Source: Acanthochromis polyacanthus (taxonomy: Eukaryota > Chordata > Actinopteri > Pomacentridae). From it: 64,000 nucleotides of DNA. The position numbers were made by a program, and so were the translations under genes. The notes beneath the pieces were generated by a model. The model ran no database searches and was not told the origin of the DNA. It saw only the letters and a program-made list of their open reading frames with translations. Positions 26,511 to 39,576 of this stretch are shown in pieces; the stretch's first letter is position 1; each line of letters begins with the position of its first letter. The stretch spans positions 13,939,983 through 14,003,982 of the forward strand of contig NC_067122.1 in the NCBI RefSeq assembly GCF_021347895.1, given 5' to 3'.

Positions 26511-29500
26511 GTCTTCAGCCAAGTCTTGTCAGTGCCAAAACCTTTCACAAATTGAATCATGCTCTAGTTGTTATGATAACACATTGTCTTGCAAGAGTGG
26601 ATATTGCAGGGAAAACAAATTAAACACTTTATCAGTCATCATTTAACAGATACGTTTCCGATGAACATTTGCAAACCTAAATGCGTTAGCTGTTGCAGAT
26701 TAGTAGTATTCAATTATGACTTCTGTGAGACAGGGTTGTGCAGGCAGAAAAAGTAGATTTTTTGTCTCTCTGGTGTTTTCAAAATAACAAGGAGAAAGAC
26801 AAGTACTTAGTGCCTGGCAATGAGTTACAGAGCACTGCCACTCCTCCAGATGACCCTCCAAATTCAGACCGTGTCTCCAAGTCCTTATGCCAACCCCAGC
26901 TGACCCTCCAGCTTGAATTGTTATTTCCATCTTGTTTGCAGCCACCACAGATGCCAATTTGGCTACGCTCATATGGCGAGGCTTTATCGGAAATGTATTT
27001 ATATGCAGGTTGTTTACAGACATGACTCAAACAGATGAGGTCTGGTGATATTCCATATTTTTACCAGTCAGCAACGCCTACAAAAACTCTGACAGCTATT
27101 GTTGATGTATCAAAACCTAATACAGCTTTTTCCTCTCTACTATAGATCTTAATTATTGTCCAAAAACTATTAAACATACATTAGTAAGCCACAGTATTGC
27201 AGCCTGTGTCATGTTCCTTCCACACAATGAACAAGGACGTAGTAATATTTTTTGAGTGAATTCAAAATCAACTGTCCTGTTGTTGTACATGCTTGCATGT
27301 GCTCAGATTTTATGTCCCCGAAAAAGGAGTACACAGTGCTACAAGCTGGAGATACAAGAAAATAGATGAAAATGGACTAATGCATCATGCTTTCATTTTT
27401 TCCCCATGGGACACATAGACAAAAAAAATAAGGCAGAACTTTGTAATCAGTCAATCTTGTAAAACAAGACTTGTAAAGAAAAAAAAAGACCTGGTCACTG
27501 TATAAAAAGACTGGATACATTCTGTGCAAGCTGCTCTTTGTCCCAGCTCCCCGTAATAATACCTTTCAGGGCTAGTTCCAATTGGAAAACTTGAGAATGG
27601 ATTTTAGTGTTTTATAATGGACATGTAATGATCATTTTATAGTATAATGGCCCATAGTTGGACATTTATTTTATTCACAATCTTTTTGAACAAGGTTTAT
27701 AGAGTGGATTGAATCTGTAACAGAGGACATAAAGCTACTACGACATCATCGTCATTATAAGTTTAATTCTTGATCACAGACTTTTGTTTACTTCTTTTAA
27801 GGTTACAAACATATTTTTAAAAAGCACTCAGAACTCTGAATGGGTGAAATTTGAATAAATGAAGCAGTTGTGGCATGAGTGCCTTTAATATATAATTTAC
27901 ATATTCAGCATTCTTTCATCTCAAATGCGGATCCCTGACTCACTGGTTCAGGGCAGCAAAGGATGGTAACCTCAAAAGCCAAAGATCAGGCTTGAGGCAG
28001 AACCAGTGCATTTCATTAATTCGTCCCCTGTTAATTCCTCAGAAATAGCCCCCATTAAAAACAGAAAAACCAAACAATATCTGAACATGCTACACATCTC
28101 AAAAATACATGTACATTTGTCAGTCTAATGCTCGAGTTGTGGTTTACACTGGTTTATTAACTATGGCATTAAAGATGTTGGCCACCAGTAGCAGAAATTT
28201 ACATGTAATATTCAAAGACACGTATGTTTGGTGCTTTGAGGTGTGGGTGGAACCGTTTCATGAAAATGCCCAGAAGCCTGCATTTTAACAGCAAGCCTGT
28301 CAAATCTAGATATGTAAACATGCGAGACTTCACACAGCAACAAGGGCATGAGGGGAGATATCTATCACATAGATGACACCCCAGGATTGTCTTTAAGCTT
28401 TCTTAGCGTTGCACACATAAATTAGCCTGAGCCAAACTTGGATCAGTCAATTATGCTGGGGGCGGTGATTAGTGTTTGAACACAACCGTTTTGGAGGGAG
28501 GGATTATTCCTGTCAGCCAAGAGAGGACCCCAGCCTTCACCTTTACAAGGTGAAAATCATGACTTTAGCAAAATGTAGAACTGAAACTCTGCTCATGTCT
28601 TACAACCAATAAACTGCAACTACACTCTTGTAAAAATATCTTTATTTAATTAAATCACCCATAATGACAGATCAAGGTGAGCCCAGATAACTAAACCATT
28701 AACATTTATTAAAACTAGTGGATTTTGAACTGAAATTGATGTATTCCTCTGCCTGTTTAGGTCTGACTGTAAGTGAAACTACTGGTTGTTTAAAAGAAAA
28801 TGAATCAGTAATTCCAAATGAAGACAGTTATCAAGCAAAAAACTCTGATATCTAGTTCCATCTTTTCAAATATGATGATGCCCTACTTTTATTTTTACAT
28901 CTACTTGTGTCATTGTTTGGGACATCTTAGGATCCAGGACCTTGACATGGAGTGCAGTCTCTCAAAATAAATGACATGCCTTTAGAGCCAAACTGTGCTC
29001 TCAGTTATGCTTTGAGGGAAAGGCATTTTCTTCTGAATCACATTCATTCATGATGCATCACAAAGACGTTTCTAATCAAGTTATTGTTGCAATTTGTTGC
29101 ATTGCTTTCATACGGTCACATCTTTTCAGCAAACCAATCATAGCTAATAGGTGGCAGAACTCATCACCCTGCTAGCCCAGAAAATAGAACAGGGCCTTTA
29201 GATATATTGGGAAAGGGTCAGTTTTAACCCAAATATGATATTTTCATATACTTTACCAAGCAGCAAGCGGAAAGTAAACTTGGCATGAGATCCATAACGA
29301 CTAAGGAATGATAAGATTTACCACAAATATGACAAGCTACAGCAGATCCGACATATCTTATTAATGATAAATGTTCAAACTGCACCCATGTCAAAGAAAT
29401 TACATTTGTTTAGTAATAATGCACACTAGCAAATACATTCAAACACGGGGAACATAAACCACAGAGTAATTATGTTTACTTTAAAGCATATCTGGGAAAG

Positions 29501-31396
29501 CAAATTGCTAAAAATCTAAATGCAGTTCTCAGAGAGACAAGGTAGCTTGAATGGCATTCATGTACTCAGAATAATAATGGTATTTGCTGTGATGTATCTG
29601 TTTTCAACTTCCTATGTATCTGTACAGCTGTGTCTAAGCTGATTGGCTTCTTGGCTCATTTTCTCTGTAAAATTTTAAAAACTAAAAGAGGGGTGTATTA
29701 ATTCACGATACATACCAGTGTTGAAATGGTGAGCTTGGCAGGCTTGTGTGAGACTTGCTTGCTGTCGTGAAACTGGGGGGACTGTTGGGTTTACACATCC
29801 TCTGCATGGTGTCATTTTTGCCATTTGGTAGATGTGGGCAGTGTAAATTTCACGCCCTCCCTCATTTCTTAGCTCTGTTTTATAGAATTGGCTATATAAT
29901 GGAGGCTATCCACATACAGTATGGTAATGATTTGCTTTGTTTCAGGCATGGATTATCATTGATCTTGAAGAGGGTTAGTTTTTCTAGCAGATGGTACAAT
30001 GAGACAAATGTATTCACCAATACAGGAAACCATTACAGCATCTCTCTCCCACTTTCTTTCATTCATGTGCTCTCTTTCCTCTTCGCATCTCACCCTTCTC
30101 TTCCTCTTCCTTCCTCTCTTACAGTCATCTAATGCTGTTTATCTTTCTTAATCTACTGTATCTGTTCTTCGATCGTCTCACTCATGCACCCCCGCCAGCT
30201 AACTGATGCAAGCCAAGGTAACTCTTGAGGGAATTAACAGGTGAAATGTATGCTCTTTATCTCAAGCACTGCTGTGCTGCATTACTCCCTTTCCTGCAAA
30301 GGGCCAACCGATATCTTTTTCACACTGCGCAAACAAGAAGTTTATATAATTAACTTTCAAAGACACTGTTGAACCAACCCTACATTATAGAGGAGAAGGG
30401 GAGCTAAACGCCTTTCCCCCATAACTCCGAGGGATTAAGGTAATGACATAGAAAGACAGGAGCAGACAGGTGGCCTGCGAGAAGTCTCCTCCTATTTCAT
30501 ACAGTAATGAAATTGAATTATAAATCTCCCCTAATCTCTTCCACAAAGGTTTGGGGGATATTCTCCACCTGCAGGTGTGCCAGAGCCCCTCCAAATTTGA
30601 TATAGATTCCTTGTCAAAGACTTACTCCAGACACGAAGTACGATGCCTCCTGCAGCACATACAGTGTTCTATCAGTGATTTTTGCTTTTAATGGTAGATT
30701 ATTTATCTAATTTGTTTGCATTACATTCTCCCTTTCTTCAAGTTGAACCTAAATTCTTCAAGGATAAAAGAAAATAACTGAACCAAACTAGAACATGTGC
30801 ATTAAATTCTAGTCGGTCTTCTGTACAGATGTGAAATATAAATGCTGTGGGTAAAACTGCCCCCTCTAAGCTAAAACCTAGGTTTTTGAGTGCACCATGA
30901 CAGCTCGACATTGAAGTGGCAGCATGATTATATCCCCTAGCAACAGGTGATGGGGCTGTGCTCACACTTCACACAATAGCCTTCTCTTCGCACTGTGAAA
31001 CCCGCTACACTCACACAAAGCTGCATTTTGTACAGTGCGTGCACAATACACAGTTTTACCTCTGTGTGAATCTACAGTGGGTCAGTGTCAAGCTACATGA
31101 TTTTCTAAATTTAGTTCAAGGCCACGCCAGTCAAGGGGGTAAGCTCGTAACTGTCAGAGCCTGTGAAAGAGAGGTGCAACGAGACAGGAGAGAGCGCACC
31201 AGGCTGCAGACGGTGGCTGCATTTACTCTGTATGGAGCAGCCCCTCAGCATGTTTATACTCATTCAGTGAGACAGCTGTGGGCATCTCGAGCCTGCCTAT
31301 GCCTATGTTTCTCCTAGGCTCGCCAAGCCAGCCCCATTCATCATCCTCCAACAGCCCTGCTCTAATTGGGCTGCATCCCCACCTGCTGTCACTCAC
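26511..31396. other. Noncoding stretch, possible regulatory blocks
   Basis: No gene is seen. A 125-codon plus-strand frame (29755-30132) has no recognisable domain. The stretches 27910-28120 (CATTAATTCG, GTTAATTCC and CCATTAAA words) and 30380-30600 (ACAGGTGG, TGAATTATAA and CACCTGCAGGTG) are complex and could be conserved noncoding DNA. One degenerate repeat fragment lies at 29216-29275. Confidence 0.4.
29216..29275 (-). repeat. Degenerate fragment of a GGTTAGGTTTAGG-type fish repeat
   Basis: TTTTAACCCAAAT followed by a decayed CCTAAACCTAACC-like stretch and AAGCAGCAA aligns with the better copy at 49528-49585. Plus-strand words are the reverse complement of the usual GGTTAGGTTTAGG orientation. 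It is a short, old copy. Confidence 0.45.
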
Positions 31397-31609
31397 CACC
31401 TCCTCCACATTGCGCCGGAAGAGATACAGATGTACCTGGTCCAGCACAGCCCTGTCGCAGCGCACCAGCCTCTGCATTTGAATCGCATATGTGGGCAGCT
31501 GAGCCCCAGCAGCTACACTGAGCTGATCCCAGGCACTTTTCACCTTGTCGGTACCTGCCTCTCCCACTCTATCCACAGCGGTGTGGAAGCCCGGTAATGA
31601 TGCGGCCTA
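31397..31609 (-). CDS. Candidate single coding exon, unidentified
   Basis: This is the only stretch that looks protein-coding. A minus-strand open frame of about 71 codons, bounded upstream by a TAG at about 31610, is GC-richer than its surroundings. It encodes a probable amphipathic helical segment with words such as VKSAWDQLSVAAGAQLP and VLDQVHLYLFRRNVEEV. It ends at a strong donor (GTG|GTGAGT, intron bases 31391-31396). Acceptor choices are weak: AG before 31568 or before 31555. I do not recognise the family. Continuing the frame past the donor gives low-quality sequence. It may instead be a conserved noncoding block or a pseudoexon. Confidence 0.35.
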
Positions 31610-33971
31610 TCAGTTTAACTGGAGATGGGCTACAACACTCCAGGGCTTGGAGGCATCGTCATGGGCGCCTCTGCCCTCCACTATGGCAAAGACATTAAAT
31701 ATTCCAACATGTCTCTTAAAGTTTGGAAAGGACTAGTTTCATAATAGCTCTTGTCTTATTTGAGTGGAGTCTGCCACTTCACATAAGAATTGCAGATACC
31801 CTTTAGCTGCCAAGCACAGCTAGAAGACATCTAATGAGCCTTTGAGATTTCCCTGCTAAACCTACCATAAAATGTCCAGCGTGCATGGAGATGTGGCCTC
31901 AATTTGTTTGAAAGAAATTCCATGGGTTCAAGTTTCAGCATAATACACGACAGCAACCAAAAGTCTCATTTGCTCAATTTGATTTTATTAATAAATAAAG
32001 GATTACCACTTTTATTCAACGGAAGATTGGGTTAAGATTTATAAGGGCTTGACTTTGTCTAGTTGGACTAACCAAGAGGGAGATTTGCATTTGTGCTCTC
32101 TGTTCCTTTCTTGATTCTGCATTCTGTATACTTTAACCGCCTGTCAAACACTGGAAATATCCTTGTCCATTCCCATTAGCAGCTGACAGAAGCAAGGAGG
32201 GGGCGAATTTTATGTGAGTACACCACAGATTGTAAGTGACACTGGTTGGTACCTAACGCTCAGGCATGCTCAATATCATTTTACGATGTATGTCCTTGTG
32301 TACTTCAAAGTGAGCTGATATATTCAGAGTCATAAAAATGCACACTATGGAAGAGGAGAATATGACAGATAATTGCATGGCTTGTGTATCCTGCTCAGGC
32401 TTTGTTTGAAAGCTTTTGGCAAAAACAAGAACAAAAAAGAAATGAACTTGCAAACTTGTACGCTTATCATTGGGGGGAGGTTGTGGGGAACATAGTGTTC
32501 TCCACTAGAGTCTGGATGTTGAACTTTGTGTACTAGGTGTGGTTGGGTTTAGGAAACAAGAACAATTTGGGTTCAGGTTAACAAAAGATCTTGGTTTTAG
32601 TTAAATGATGGTACTGATTCCCCCCATCAGTCTTTGTCAAACCTGAAACAAAGGCTGCCCAATTATAACAACAAAAAATTGTGAGCGGGTGTTTTATGAA
32701 AAACAAATGAATGTTTTCCTGATGCTTTCAGGGACATTTTCCAATTTGGCAGATATACTGATGAAAAACATTTCCTTAAAATGTTGATTAAAAAATGTGT
32801 CAGGGTGCATTACATTTCTCTTCAAAGATATCTTGTGACAGCGGGAAAAAAAAGGAATCACAAAGACATGAGTTGATCTGTATGTTTATAGTAAATGTTC
32901 TGTTTACTACCTGACAGCTGTGATCAAAACTCTTTCTATGTGCTCATTGTTTTGTAAAGTAATCCAAATTGTCAGACTTAGAAAGAACTCTAGAGAAAAG
33001 GCTCAAATATCCCTCCAACGTTTAACTGAACACAGACTTTCTAATATGATATGCTGCTTCCATGTCCGGACTCCAAACATTTGAGACAGGAAAGTTTGAA
33101 ATGTCAATTTTTATGTTTCAGGCTGCATAAACATGAATACTTGGCTGCTTCCTGGAGACAACATTACAGTTTAAGTGATCTAACCATAATGAGGCGTCAG
33201 CTGTACAGACAAAACACAGGATGTTGACTTTGATTGTAAAAACACAGAGTCATTTCAACTTGCTTTGTATTGATGCAGAGAGCTCAGCAGGCAGTTGAGG
33301 ATATGATGAATCACATATTAAACTCCAGACTCTCGGGACCTTATACACTACAGTTATGGTACATGTATTTCCAGCTACTTAATTGCCCACTGATGCGATG
33401 CATTTCTCAATACTGCACATGTACCTGGTAGAGGTGCTGCATACAACATTCAGAACCACTGGATGTCACGCTTAAGCACCTGCATCTTACAAAAAAAAAA
33501 AGACCATACCTCTCTCCATTTGAGTTTCTTTTACATCCAGAAAGGTTTTGTTCATGAGAGCCAAAATAACTAAGTAAAAAACAGCAGCAACAATTAGCCA
33601 ATTGTCACTCCTTTACCCCTTTATGTCTGCTCGGCTCAGTGTGTCTGCTTCATCCAAACAGCAGAGAAAACACACATGGTTAAACTGAGACACACACATG
33701 GTGAAACAGAGAGCAGAGGAGAGTTGCAAAACAGCAAAATCATACCTAGCTTTGATAAAACAAATGCACATGAATGAGGCTAATAACAATGCTTTTTTTC
33801 CCCATTCAAAAACATTCTTCTGATAAACAGGGGAATAGTTTCAGAAGGAGGAATCGAACTAACATGCAGTAAAACGCACTAACATGCACATGTGAGTGGT
33901 ATGGCAACCAAAATGCAAGACCAGAGAACGTTATTATAGCACACATAGGAAGCATGAATTCATTCTCTGTC
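31610..33971. other. Noncoding stretch, one repeat fragment
   Basis: No gene seen. It contains the repeat at 32537-32612 and a short imperfect duplication of an ACACACATGGTTAAAC-like unit at about 33668-33712. The remainder is AT-rich and unassigned. Confidence 0.55.
32537..32612 (+). repeat. GGTTAGGTTTAGG-type fish repeat fragment
   Basis: The order is TGTGGTTGGGTTTAGGAAAC, then TTTGGGTTCAGGTTAAC, then AAAGATCTTGGTTTTAGTTA. This matches a repeat I remember as abundant in teleosts, in which TTAGGTTTAGG words precede an AAAGATCATGG word. It is related to the pieces at 29216-29275 and 49528-49585. Class unknown; it is not telomeric. Confidence 0.65.
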
Positions 33972-34002
33972 GAGGGAGGGAGGGATAGATGGATGGATGG
34001 AT

Positions 34003-34033
<31 letters not shown>

Positions 34034-34070
34034 AAGAAAGAGAGAAAGAAAGAAAGAAAAGAAAGAAAAG
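33972..34070. repeat. Compound GGAG/GGAT/GA/GAAA microsatellite
   Basis: About 100 bp of purine-rich repeat in four phases: GGGA units, then GATG units, then a GA run, then GAAA units. It is among the longest simple repeats in the window and is likely polymorphic. Its GATGG phase resembles a SINE tail, but no SINE body lies beside it. Confidence 0.95.
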
Positions 34071-35928
34071 CTTCAGTTGAAAAACAATAAATATAATTCT
34101 TAATACTTTTGTAATGCCCATAATAATGTTTTTACTTCAAGACACTTTGTCACAACACCTTGAATGTGCTAGATAAAATGCTTTCTTGACTATTATCTTT
34201 AGTTTATGCTGCATGTTTGTAATCTTATTTATTGCTGAGTTTGTTTTCATTTTTAGTCATTTTGTTAACGAGGTCAACCTATTTCTCATGTTAATACACG
34301 ATTAAAGAGACTGTGGATTTTGCTTTCACAAAACAAATATATTATTTATTAGCTAATAAATGAATCACAAAAAAACAAAAACAGAAGTCATTACGTGTAA
34401 TTATCTATAAAGTTACGAAGACAGAAATACAGCAATATTTGTACACCAATTCAGTAGTAATACAAATTTCATAGAGTAGTTATTAAATAAAAGAAAGAAG
34501 ATTTATTTGGTATATTTGACTACAATGGTAATTATGCAGACATTATTATTTGATATATTTTTAACAATAAAACAGTAAATTAGCAAAGACTTCCCATTTT
34601 ACACTCAGTGACAACCATCTGTTGGGGTCCTGTCCAAACCACAGAGCGTTTGTTTTTGGAAAGTTAGAAAACACTTAAACACCTGGGGTTTTTTTCACAT
34701 CTACCAAATAAAAGGTTAAACCTCATAATCATATACTTCTCTTAACACCCTGAGAAAAGATAAACATTGTTTGACTTTTTTAAATCACACTCCTTCATCC
34801 TAATTACACAGTGCCATTTAGATATGTAAGAAACATCATTCTGAAGGCAATACATCATCAACCTAATTAATACTTAACTCACTGTTACCAGCAGCAGGTG
34901 TTCATGATATGAGATAACCTTATCTCAAGATATAGTACTGGAGCATCAGGTGTGGTTAAATATTACATTTTGCATTATTCAACTTTGTACAAGACGTAAA
35001 GAGGAGGCAAACAGCCAAGTATTAAAGCAGCAAACCTACAAAATGAATGTGCTGGACAGAACGAGTGAGAGCTCCTGCAGGTTTTGTCTTCCTGCTGACA
35101 GCATGAAGCTATAGAATTCATGTTTGCAGGATGATCAGACAGTGTAACGGAACTTCCTTTGCGCCCATTTACAACATTTCCATGTAATTTCAGCCTTCAA
35201 TCAAAACTGCTTATGTGTGTCAGACATGAGCACAGAGAGTGAAGGCATTTCTTCCTGACGTACGACATCCAGTTTCTCCCCCCCTGCTGATGCCCAAATA
35301 TATTCAGTCTGCACACACACGTTATGTAACCTTTGTGTATATGTGCTATTATTACCGTTGGCATATGATCAAGTCAGGTTAAGGTATATTATGCATACAG
35401 GAAACTCCTGTGGTCAGTGGTGCTTACTAATACTCACAAAGACAGTAAACAGTCGAGAAAAAGGCAAACACTCTGCACAAAACAATGCATCATCCAGAGA
35501 TGATGCCTCCTCATCATCTGCTTCTACCCCTCACTAAACACACAAACAGACACACACAGGAAAGAAAAACAGCTGTGCGAATCTACCCCCCACTTACATC
35601 ACACACACGCACAGATAAAGCAGCAGTGATCATAATCATATGAATAAATTAATGTGTGACAATGAAATATATGAAAAAGTAATCCTAAATACCAACATCA
35701 CACATGGCGCAGATTTAGAGGCAGCTGTTCGACATTTTAATAGAGGAAAGAAGGATTGCTAAAACCCTGTTGTTTCGGTTTTGACTTACTGTATTGTGAA
35801 CCTCTGAATCATTTCTAATTCCTGATGTAGGGGATGAGTGGGTCACCAGAGCACATGTATGACGCCAAAACACTTCCTGCAACCTTCGGCCTCCCACTGC
35901 TTGTTAAAATGTTAAAGGATTTCAAGCT

Positions 35929-35942
35929 AAAAAAAAAAAAAA
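35929..35942. repeat. A14 homopolymer
   Basis: An uninterrupted A run in unique sequence. Confidence 0.85.
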
Positions 35943-36219
35943 TGAATAGCTTAAGTATTTTCATTGCAGCATAATTAAAGATCTGTTATTCTCTCTGAAA
36001 GCAACAATTCAATGACTTCTAAAAATGTAATAGATTCCATTTTTGTTGTGAGGTAGTCGTCTCGTTTTGGACTTGCCAGTTTGCCTCGGTTATATTTTTT
36101 GGCTTTAAGAATAAAATATGTTGCTATGCCAGTCGCAAGTTATTATGCAATGCAGAAATGAGCAAGGGTCAGTCATCACAGGGAAATTGGACCCTAGAAG
36201 AAACGTTTCTGTTTTAAGT

Positions 36220-36480
36220 GCTGTTCACTCTGAGGGCTAGTGTTGCATGTGCGGAGATATGCTAATGAGGACATGCTTTGATTGGGCCACCCACGTCAGT
36301 GACTCCGGCTGACAAAGGTGCACAAGGCTGCATCCGCCAGCCTCATTAAAGCCCTGTCCAATTATAGAATAGTAATTGATCGTCTGCTTTGTGTGTTTCT
36401 GCCCTCTATCCTTGTCTCCAAAGTATGCTCGAGGTCAATTTAAAATGCATCAAAGCTGTAACATGGTTAAATCCCCACAG
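36220..36480. other. Candidate conserved noncoding element (unverified)
   Basis: An octamer-like ATGCTAAT (36259-36266), a CCAAT core in reverse (ATTGGGCC near 36281), CCTCATTAAAG, CCAATTATAG and AGTAATTGATCG (36371-36382) are packed into about 130 bases. No repeats and no open frame are present. The mix of POU-, CCAAT- and homeodomain-type words suggests an enhancer, by inference only. Confidence 0.3.
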
Positions 36481-37779
36481 ACAGTTGCTGGCCTTCCTTG
36501 GCTTTTTGTAAAGCTCATACAAGCACCTGCGTACTAAGTGTTGTCCCTGTTTTCTACTTTATCGCTGGCTCCCCTCGCATCGTCAACACAAGTCAGACTC
36601 TGGGGATTGTAGGGGTGAAATATGAAGGGCTCCTATTTGACTGCATGCAACACAGTGCAGCTGGAACATTACCATTTTCTAAACGAGGCTAGGGATGAAC
36701 TCGATTGTGTGTGTGCTAGAAATACAAAAGTGTGAATGAATCAGATCACAGTGAATGGCGAAGCGAACCAGGACGTATGACTAGCATGATGTAGTGGTGT
36801 GGTGACAGAATATGTTTACCTTAGAGTTCATGTGCATGTTGAAGCACAGGGACCTGGAAGAGTGACTGTGCATCAGCCGACCATGCTGAAATCATAGTTT
36901 GAGCAAATATTCCCCATCCCACCCACAACTCTGCCGGTCTGTTGTTTCAAACTGGGAGAAATGATTTGTTGTTTTCTTTTAGATGAGATGAGACAAGGTG
37001 GCATGGGATCCTGAACTCTCCAGCACAAATAGAGGGAAATAAACATCGAAGCGCGCTTGTCACAGCCGCCAACAACCATCAGGATGTCGGAACAACACCG
37101 GCACAAACACAGCCATGCCTTCAGATCTTCATATTTAGATACGTGCGGTGTGTGTATGCGCAGGAGGCACCGACTTTCAACAGGCTCTCATACCGACAGG
37201 GACCAAGTTCAACTGATTCTTGAGTCAATCAGTAGCAGAGGTCTAATTTATCTCTCAATTAGATCTCTCATGCTGTATTGCCTCAGTCCTTCATGATTTG
37301 TATGCCAAACAAGATGGCTCCGCTGCTGCCCCATTATGAATAGAGACACTGCCTTGTGTGGTCTCATTATTAAATAAGTAAGGGGATGGAGGAGGCAGAC
37401 AAATGTTTTTAAGCCTTGTCGAAGAAGACGCCATGGCCATTAGAGGCTGAGCATTAACAACGGCAAGAAACAACACAAACCAGAAAGGGGCAGAGGGATG
37501 GATGTGGTGTGGGGGGGCGGTGTGGAGGAAGAGAGGGAAGAGCTGGCTGGACAAGAAAGAAGGAGCTGTAATTATGGTAATATTGCCACCTTGTTATTAC
37601 AGCCTGTATTGCATGAGGTCTGGCTGTGAAAATAGCTCAATCAAAGACACAGATTCAATGATACAGTCAGCTCATCTTGTACCTGGCTTTCTGATGTGCT
37701 GGTACATCTTACTCTGCAGCATCTCTCCACTCTGTGTTTATTATTAAATTATTATTATTTAATTTCTGCATCAAAACAA

Positions 37780-38120
37780 AGCAATGATAGATGGGAGTTA
37801 AAAATCATCTTCATAACAGCCTGGGCACCCTCTATGGCAGGACTGAATGCATTAAATGCAACATGAATTGTCCCTTTATTAATGCCATTCATTACAATGA
37901 TGAAACCTCTTGGTAATTATCAATTTTGTTTAAGCACATCTGAGAGCTTTGTGTGGCACACTAATGGATGCCACCGGTGAAGCCAGTCATTCAGATTTGT
38001 GTCAACGAGTCATTAAGCCGCCTTTGAGGGAAGTCAGCAATCTGATCCATCATGACAATAATGAGACGAAGATGAACTCATCAATTTCACTCTCCCAAGA
38101 AGTGCACATTGTGTATGGAT
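37780..38120. other. Candidate conserved noncoding element (unverified)
   Basis: Dense in TAAT/ATTA words (GCATTAAATGCA, TTATTAATGCCATTCATTA, GGTAATTATC, AGTCATTAAG) with no repeats or open frames. Composition fits a homeodomain-responsive enhancer, but this is not proof. Confidence 0.3.
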
Positions 38121-39576
38121 AACAGTCGCTGTCTGTTCTTCCAAGACTCCGTCTACTTTACCACCCTCTTTTACCATCTTCACCTCTCCATGCACAGGCA
38201 ATTCTGTCACCTTTTATCAAGTTGAACTTTATCAGCCAAACTGTTTAGATAATAGGGTTCTCTCTATTTCTCTATTCCTTTTACCCCCTCTTTTGCAGAG
38301 TGAACTAATGGATACAACGCCAGTCAATGTGGCACCAGAAGCTCGCAAAGTAACAGCATATTTTATTCAGATTGCTTATTTAGACACACATTCATCATTC
38401 TTCACTAAGAGTCTCTTAAAAATCTAGTAACAAAATAAATATGTGCACAAAAAAAACCCATTTTACTCTCTTTGGTGTTCTCTTCAGACAATTTTGGAAA
38501 AAAAGGTTTGAAACTTAGAACTGTGCTGTGACTCGCACAGGAACAGGGTGAAGGCATGACACCAAAGGAAACAGAGTATTTCCATAAAGTTAATTTGTTT
38601 TTCTGTGTTCATCTTTATCTCAGTGGATTTCCTAGATCTAAAAATGCAATAAAGCTGCCATCCATTGCTTTGTTTTGACATAACTTTTATTTTATATGGT
38701 CAAATGGTTCTTGATCTTTTATCCTCCACACAGTACCTCATCTCAAAGGCTACCTTAATATGTGATTGTTCATTTAGCCTTTAAGAATATTCTACCCACC
38801 TATAACCCCAGGCAGCTCCAGCAATTTCCATTTCCTCAATCTGCAGTTCATCATGAAGCTGGCTGATCATAACCAGCACTTAATGATTCATGAACAGAGG
38901 AACTAATGGAGTACTTTACACGTTGTAATCGAATGAGACCATTATGGTGAAACTAGCTGCTTACTGGGGACTTTGATCAATGTGAGACTCAGGATATAAT
39001 CATGAGATGCATCAGATGTGAAGAGATAGCACAGACTGACGTCAAGCTTTTGGACCAAGGTCCCCATTAGAGGGAGCATATTTGCTCCCAGGACAGAGGG
39101 TACAAAAAAGCCATGAGGTATTCCAAAAAACAGATTCTTCAACTTGCAAACACCTTTTCAAAATCAAGAAAAGAAAAAGTTGTCAGAAAGTCCTGATTAC
39201 AAAATTGAATACAATAAAACAAGTAAAAACAAAGACATAGACGGGACTTTGTTTCATGATGCTTTAGCAAAATTCAGTGTCATTTTGTGCTAAATTCATT
39301 ATTGTAAAATATAACATTGTGAAGAAGAAGCCATACAAGAGCTACAATTATCCTGCTGCCCTGGTTAAAGCACTGGTACATGTAACCAAATTAAAACTGC
39401 TTTGTTAAGGTAAAATAGCTGAGAACAAGTCACCGTCTGACCCCCAATCCCAAATTCATCTCAACTTCCATCCTACTTTGACTTTTATTTTGTACTATAA
39501 CAACAGAAACTCAACCAGTGGCATTTTTCTTGAGAGATGTGCACAGTATTAGAAAAATGTGAACATGGGTCATTCT

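Larger units (their letters stand above)
34071..39576. other. Noncoding stretch with possible regulatory blocks
   Basis: No gene seen. It opens with very AT-rich DNA (34080-34900). An A14 run lies at 35929-35942 and ATT-rich patches near 37738-37762. The two better regulatory candidates are listed separately. Reading frames of 60-87 codons look like chance. Confidence 0.5.

Noticed and set aside
29755..30132. 125-codon plus-strand frame
   Set aside because: Hydrophobic but without domain or start context. Its 3' part is a pyrimidine-rich tract giving Leu/Ser strings.
32537..32612. Interstitial telomeric repeat
   Set aside because: The GGTTNGGTTTAGG words are not tandem TTAGGG units and fit a dispersed fish repeat better.
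33972..34070. SINE tail
   Set aside because: GATGG units are present, but no SINE 3' region lies on either side. It is a compound microsatellite.
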